64,000 nucleotides of DNA from CAZIPN01 sp964541225. Its GTDB lineage: Bacteria > Actinomycetota > Coriobacteriia > Anaerosomatales > JAAXUF01. Position 1 is the stretch's first letter, and each line of letters starts with the position of its first letter. The DNA lies in contig CAZIPN010000004.1 in NCBI GenBank assembly GCA_964541225.1, positions 1 through 64,000 of the forward strand, given 5' to 3'. Under the pieces are notes generated by a model. The model was not told the origin of the DNA and did no database searches. It saw nothing but the letters and a program-made list of their open reading frames with translations. Below, one piece after another: positions 60,209 through 64,000 of the stretch. The translations under genes and the position numbers were made by a program.

Positions 60209-61255
60209 ATGCCTCCAGCAGGCAGCAAGGTACGCGTGGTCATTGCGGACGACTCTCTTGTCGCCCGAGAGATGCTGTCCACGATTCTCTCATCCGACCC
60301 CGACATCGAAGTTGTGGGTCTCGCATCGGATGGTGCCGAGGCGGTCGAGCTTGTCGAGCGGCTGCGCCCGGATCTCGTGACCATGGACATCCACATGCCC
60401 AAGATGAACGGCCTGGAAGCCACGGAACGCATCATGGCCTTTCATCCCACTCCCATTCTTGTGGTGTCCTCGTCGGTGCACGGAGAGGGCATTGGGCTGG
60501 CGTTCGACGCGCTTACGCTCGGCGCACTTGAGGTGATCAAGAAGCCGGAACCGCGCGATTGGGCGGACCTGGAGCGCATTGGCAGCGAGGTGCTGCGCAA
60601 GGTCAAGATTCTGGCACGCGTCAAGGTGATTACGCATATCAGGGGGCGACGCGACCGCTCGGGTGAAGTGAGGCCCCAGAGCCACGCCGAGGTTCCGGCT
60701 CGCGGGGTCGTCGCAATCGGATCCTCAACTGGCGGGCCTTCGGCGTTGCTGACGGTCTTTCAGCAGTTGCCAGCATCGCTTCCCGTGCCGATTCTCGTGG
60801 CGCAACACATCGCCGACGGCTTCATCCCCGGGCTCGTGAGCTGGTTGGACGCGAGCGTTCACGTGCGCGTTGTGGCCGCCGAGAAGGACGCGTTGCCAGA
60901 ACCTGGGGTGGTCTACATCGCACCGACGGGGACCAACATGGTCCTTGAGGGCAAGCGCATAGCGTTTCGTCCACCTGGCCCCGGTCAGCTCTACATCCCG
61001 AGCGCAGACAGCCTGTTCGAGTCTGTCGGGCGCTCGTATGGCAAGCATGCAGTCGGCGTGATCCTCACCGGAATGGGGGCCGACGGAGCGTCGGGCTTGA
61101 AATCGATGCACGACCGTGGCGCCACAACCATCGCTCAGGACGAAGCCACCTGCACGGTCTTTGGCATGCCCAAGGCGGCGATCGATCTTGGCGCGGCCGA
61201 TCAGATCTTGCCGATGGAGAGCATTGGCTCGGCAATCGTCGAGCTCGTAGGGTAG
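60209..61255 (+). CDS. cheB: Chemotaxis protein-glutamate methylesterase CheB
   Basis: 348 aa. Receiver domain (VIADDSLVAREML, DLVTMDIHMPKMNG, KKPEPRDW) joined to the methylesterase with catalytic Ser in AIGSSTGGPSALL, His in LVAQHIADGF and Asp in TGMGADGASGLKSM. It removes methyl groups added by the CheR of the same operon. Last chemosensory gene before murI. Confidence 0.97.
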   Translation: MPPAGSKVRVVIADDSLVAREMLSTILSSDPDIEVVGLASDGAEAVELVERLRPDLVTMDIHMPKMNGLEATERIMAFHPTPILVVSSSVHGEGIGLAFDALTLGALEVIKKPEPRDWADLERIGSEVLRKVKILARVKVITHIRGRRDRSGEVRPQSHAEVPARGVVAIGSSTGGPSALLTVFQQLPASLPVPILVAQHIADGFIPGLVSWLDASVHVRVVAAEKDALPEPGVVYIAPTGTNMVLEGKRIAFRPPGPGQLYIPSADSLFESVGRSYGKHAVGVILTGMGADGASGLKSMHDRGATTIAQDEATCTVFGMPKAAIDLGAADQILPMESIGSAIVELVG

Positions 61256-61342
61256 CGCTGCCGCTCCCTCAAGCCCGCAGGTCGCTCGTCCGTCGCGTGC
61301 GCTCGGCCTGCCCGAGTGCGACTACACCGAGCGTAGGGGCGG

Positions 61343-61348
61343 TATACT
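61343..61348 (+). promoter_or_regulatory. -10 element of murI, leaderless transcript likely
   Basis: TATACT ends seven bases before the murI ATG, which has no ribosome binding site. Transcription from this element would start at or next to the ATG. No convincing -35 is present. Confidence 0.5.
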
Positions 61349-61355
61349 CGCACGT

Positions 61356-62282
61356 ATGGAATCAGCTGCCATCGGCATCTTCGACAGCGGGCTTGGCGGA
61401 CTCACGGTTGCGCGGGAGATCGCTCGTGCGCTGCCCGATGAGTCCCTCATCTACCTCGGCGATACGGCGCGTTGGCCGTATGGGCCGCGCGACTTCTCTG
61501 AAGTCCGGCGATTCGTGCTTGAGATCGGCTGCTGGCTTCAGTCTCACGACGTCAAGTTCATCGTCGTGGCGTGCAACACGGCGACCGCCGCCGGTCTCAT
61601 GCTCGCGCAGCGCGCGTTCTCCGTGCCTGTGATCGGCGTCATCGAGCCAGGAGCCCGAGCAGCTGTCATGGCCACGCGCAACCGCAGTGTCGGAGTTATC
61701 GGCACAGTCGGCACGATCGAATCGGGCGCCTACAGCCGAGCGGTTCGCGCACTGGACGCTGGCGTGACGGTCTTCTCGATCGCAACACCGCGCTTCGTCG
61801 ACATCGCCGAGGAGGGTCTGCGCCTCGACGTCGGGCCCGTCGAGGGCCTGCTTGCTGACTCGGCGGACGTCTTCGTACGGCCGTCCTTCCATGAGATCGC
61901 ACGCGACTACCTCGATCCTCTCAAGCGAAACGGCATCGACACCCTCGTGCTGGGCTGCACGCACTACCCGCTTCTGTCCACGGCGATCCAGCAGGTGGTC
62001 GGTGCTCGCGTGCAGCTCATCAGCTCGGCACATGAGACAGCCATCGAAATCGCCGAGACCCTTGCTCGCCGAGGGCAGCTCGCGCCAACCGGCGCGACAC
62101 CGCACCACCGCTTCGCGACCACGGGGGACGCTATCGAGTTCCGGCGTCTTGGCTCGCGGGTCTTTGGCTCGCCGATTCCGCGTGCCGAAACGGTGCCGGT
62201 GGCCGCGCTCACGGGCCTACCGAACGGCGAGCTACTCGCGCTTATGGACGATCGAGCGACGTGGGAGGCTTCATGCGCGTGA
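61356..62282 (+). CDS. murI: Glutamate racemase
   Basis: 308 aa; supplies D-glutamate for peptidoglycan. IFDSGLGGLTVAREI, GDTARWPYGPRDFSEV, first catalytic Cys in VACNTATA, second in LGCTHYPLL. Somewhat longer than the 265-aa average because of a C-terminal extension (about residues 265-308). ATG 61356 lacks a Shine-Dalgarno and fits a leaderless message. Overlaps the next gene by 10 bp. Confidence 0.96.
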   Translation: MESAAIGIFDSGLGGLTVAREIARALPDESLIYLGDTARWPYGPRDFSEVRRFVLEIGCWLQSHDVKFIVVACNTATAAGLMLAQRAFSVPVIGVIEPGARAAVMATRNRSVGVIGTVGTIESGAYSRAVRALDAGVTVFSIATPRFVDIAEEGLRLDVGPVEGLLADSADVFVRPSFHEIARDYLDPLKRNGIDTLVLGCTHYPLLSTAIQQVVGARVQLISSAHETAIEIAETLARRGQLAPTGATPHHRFATTGDAIEFRRLGSRVFGSPIPRAETVPVAALTGLPNGELLALMDDRATWEASCA

Positions 62283-63040
62283 CAGTTCTTGGCTCCTCGG
62301 CGAGCTACTCCGGACCGCAGCGAGCGTGTGCCGGGCACTTCTTGGAGGCTGCGGGCGCCCGGCTTCTCCTTGACTGTGGGAATGGCGTGATTGCCAATCT
62401 CGCGCAGATCCAGAACCCGGAAGACATCGACGCGGTGTTCATCACGCACAATCACCCCGATCACTACGCCGATATCTACGTGCTGCACGCCGCATTGCGC
62501 TACGCGCCGAGCGGTCCGCGTCCACCGCTGCCGCTCTACCTGCCGAAAGGTCTGTGGGAGCGGCTGCCATGTCTGCTCTCCGAGCGAGGTGCTGCCGACT
62601 TCGCCGAGGCGTTCATTCCGGTTGAACTCGAGCCCGCCACTGCAATCATCATTGGCGGTGTGAAGATCACGCCAATCCCGGTTGAGCACACCGAGCCCAC
62701 GTTTGCGTTGGTCGTGGAGGCGGACGGTGAGCGATTCGCCTACACGTCGGACACCGCCATGTGTCCAGGAGTGCGTGAGGCAGCCCACGATGTCGACCTG
62801 TTGCTTGCGGAGGCGACACTTCCGGAGCGATACGCCGACCAGGCGCCGCATCTCACGGCGTCCCAGGCAGGGACGCTTGCGCGCAAAGCTGGTGCGCGGG
62901 CGCTCGCGCTCGTTCACGTATGGCCGACGAACGATCGCGTCGAGATGGCTCGGCAGGCAAGCGAGGCATTTGGCTCGGCGGTATTTGTCGCCGAGGAATT
63001 CGATGTCTTTGACATCGACACACGAGATGGAGATGACTGA
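62273..63040 (+). CDS. Metallo-beta-lactamase-fold hydrolase (Rv1339/RNase Z-like)
   Basis: 255 aa from ATG 62273 (GGGAGG upstream). Start MRVTVLGSSASYSGPQRACAG, metal motif THNHPDHYADI, then VEHTEPTFALVVE, YTSDTAMCP and a final LVHVWPTND histidine. The TVLGSSASYSGP beginning and small size suit the Rv1339-like actinobacterial branch, reported to hydrolyse cyclic nucleotides, rather than tRNase Z. The murI-MBL-rph-rdgB order is conserved in Actinobacteria. Confidence 0.88.
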   Translation: MRVTVLGSSASYSGPQRACAGHFLEAAGARLLLDCGNGVIANLAQIQNPEDIDAVFITHNHPDHYADIYVLHAALRYAPSGPRPPLPLYLPKGLWERLPCLLSERGAADFAEAFIPVELEPATAIIIGGVKITPIPVEHTEPTFALVVEADGERFAYTSDTAMCPGVREAAHDVDLLLAEATLPERYADQAPHLTASQAGTLARKAGARALALVHVWPTNDRVEMARQASEAFGSAVFVAEEFDVFDIDTRDGDD

Positions 63041-63787
63041 ATGGGCCTTCGAGCCTCCGGCCGCGCCAACGATGCTCTGCGACCCGTTCGCGTGACTCGG
63101 CGCTACCTCAAGCACGCGATGGGCAGCTGCATCTTCGAGCTCGGCGACACCCGCGTGCTGTGTGCCGCCAACGTCGACGAGGGCGTCTCGGCGTGGAGGC
63201 GCGGTAGCGGGCTTGGGTGGGTGACTGCCGAGTACGCCATGCTGCCGGCGGCGACGCACACCCGTTCCCGCCGAGAGAGCACCAGCGGTGGCCCCAAGGG
63301 CCGCACGCAGGAGATCCAGCGACTTGTCGGCAGGTCGCTTCGTAGCGTTGTCGATCTGGCGGGTCTCGGCGGTGAGGTGACCGTCACGGTTGACTGCGAC
63401 GTCTTGCAGGCCGATGGCGGGACGCGCACCGCGGCAATCACGGGCGCCTACATCGCGCTGCGCGACGCGCTTGGCGTGTGGATGGCGGCTGGCAAGATCG
63501 CGAGCCTGCCGCTGATCGAGCAGATCGCAGCGACGAGTGTGGGGATGGTCGACGGCGAGCTGCTGCTGGACCTGGAGTACGCCGAGGACTCCATCGCCGA
63601 GGTGGACATGAACGTCGTGATGGACGGGCGCGGGCGATTCATCGAGGTGCAGGGTACCGGCGAGCGGACACCGTTCGAGCGCGAGCGTCTCGACGCGCTG
63701 CTCGATCTGGCTGCCGGTGGGATCGATCGCCTCGTCGCGATTCAGAACGAGATTGTGAAGGGCGATATCGATGTCTTCGAATCCTGA
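63041..63787 (+). CDS. rph: Ribonuclease PH
   Basis: 248-aa phosphorolytic 3'-5' exoribonuclease that trims tRNA 3' ends. RASGRANDALRPVRVTRRYL start, GDTRVLCAANVDEGV, VTAEYAMLPAATHTRSRRE, GRSLRSVVDL, DCDVLQADGGTRTAAITG and the phosphate-binding region are intact. ATG immediately follows the stop of the previous gene. Confidence 0.97.
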   Translation: MGLRASGRANDALRPVRVTRRYLKHAMGSCIFELGDTRVLCAANVDEGVSAWRRGSGLGWVTAEYAMLPAATHTRSRRESTSGGPKGRTQEIQRLVGRSLRSVVDLAGLGGEVTVTVDCDVLQADGGTRTAAITGAYIALRDALGVWMAAGKIASLPLIEQIAATSVGMVDGELLLDLEYAEDSIAEVDMNVVMDGRGRFIEVQGTGERTPFERERLDALLDLAAGGIDRLVAIQNEIVKGDIDVFES

Positions 63788-64000
63788 CGAGGGAATCGAC
63801 GTCGTTGTTGCGAGCTCCAATCACGGCAAGCTCGCCGAGATTCGCTCCGCTTTGGATTTCCCCGGCTGGCGTTTCAAGTCCGCTTCCGAACTCGACGAGG
63901 AATGGCCGAGTCCCGAAGAGACGGGGGACACGTTTGAGGCCAACGCGCGCATCAAGGCCAGGGCGGCCTATGAGCGCTTCGGGCTGGCCGCGCTCGCCGA
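63771..64000 (+). CDS. rdgB: XTP/dITP diphosphatase (RdgB/HAM1), 3' end outside window
   Basis: First 76 residues only. ATG 63771 overlaps rph by 17 bp. VVVASSNHGKLAEIRSAL is the SxNxxK nucleotide-binding motif of the HAM1 family, followed by PSPEETGDTFEANARIKARAAYE, here quoted in parts as EETGDTFEANARIKA. The enzyme removes non-canonical purine nucleotides. Coupling to rph is typical. Confidence 0.93.
   Translation, partial: MSSNPDEGIDVVVASSNHGKLAEIRSALDFPGWRFKSASELDEEWPSPEETGDTFEANARIKARAAYERFGLAALA

Overview
High-GC bacterial chromosome segment. A full nif operon with the paired PII proteins typical of anaerobes, a split transketolase, a short NifB, a type IV pilus-style chemosensory operon and many MAC/RNA housekeeping genes suggest an anaerobic or microaerophilic Actinomycetota, most likely the Coriobacteriia (Anaerosomatales/OPB41 type). 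That placement is inferred from gene content and protein style only; there is no rRNA in the window.

Layout. 1-6014: end of a BTAD-type regulator, then secA, prfB and a PHP phosphatase. 6212-8209: cell-surface repeat protein. 8394-10174: split transketolase. 10328-13253: ftsE-ftsX-S41 protease. 13343-22620: a small unknown protein, rnr, sixA, an M42 peptidase, an ABC pair, a CDF transporter, smpB and an exported Cna-B-like protein. 22811-23656: the tmRNA gene, interrupted in its T-loop by a group I intron that contains an assembly gap. 23765-28018: small membrane protein, a conserved unknown, a URO-D-like protein, an unusual alanine-rich LuxR fusion and a lipoprotein.

28135-39858 is the nitrogen-fixation island. 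A textbook sigma-54 promoter with three copies of an 8-bp upstream half-site drives nifH-nifD-nifK-nifEN (one fused gene)-nifX-nifI1-nifI2-ferredoxin-nifB-modABC-mop. Iron protein, MoFe protein, cofactor scaffold, cofactor carrier, post-translational switch, electron donor, NifB-co synthesis and molybdate supply thus sit in one tight co-directional block. trmO follows, and a NifA-type activator lies 1.5 kb further on, on the opposite strand. nifV, nifS and nifU are not in the window.

43123-50421: NapH-like polyferredoxin, a histidine kinase/response regulator pair with a small exported protein, pirin, a GT-C membrane glycosyltransferase and a Rieske protein. 50632-61255: chemosensory operon of DUF4388 protein, CheR-TPR, CheY, a PilB/GspE-like protein with ruined ATPase motifs, two CheW, a receptor without a sensor domain, CheA-REC and CheB; it resembles a Pil-Chp (twitching) pathway. 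61356-64000: murI, metallo-beta-lactamase-fold protein, rph and the start of rdgB.

The most noteworthy observations are the tmRNA group I intron, the pseudo-ATPase inside the chemosensory operon, the nif operon architecture with its promoter array, and an RF2 whose stop-codon tripeptide reads SPT instead of SPF.
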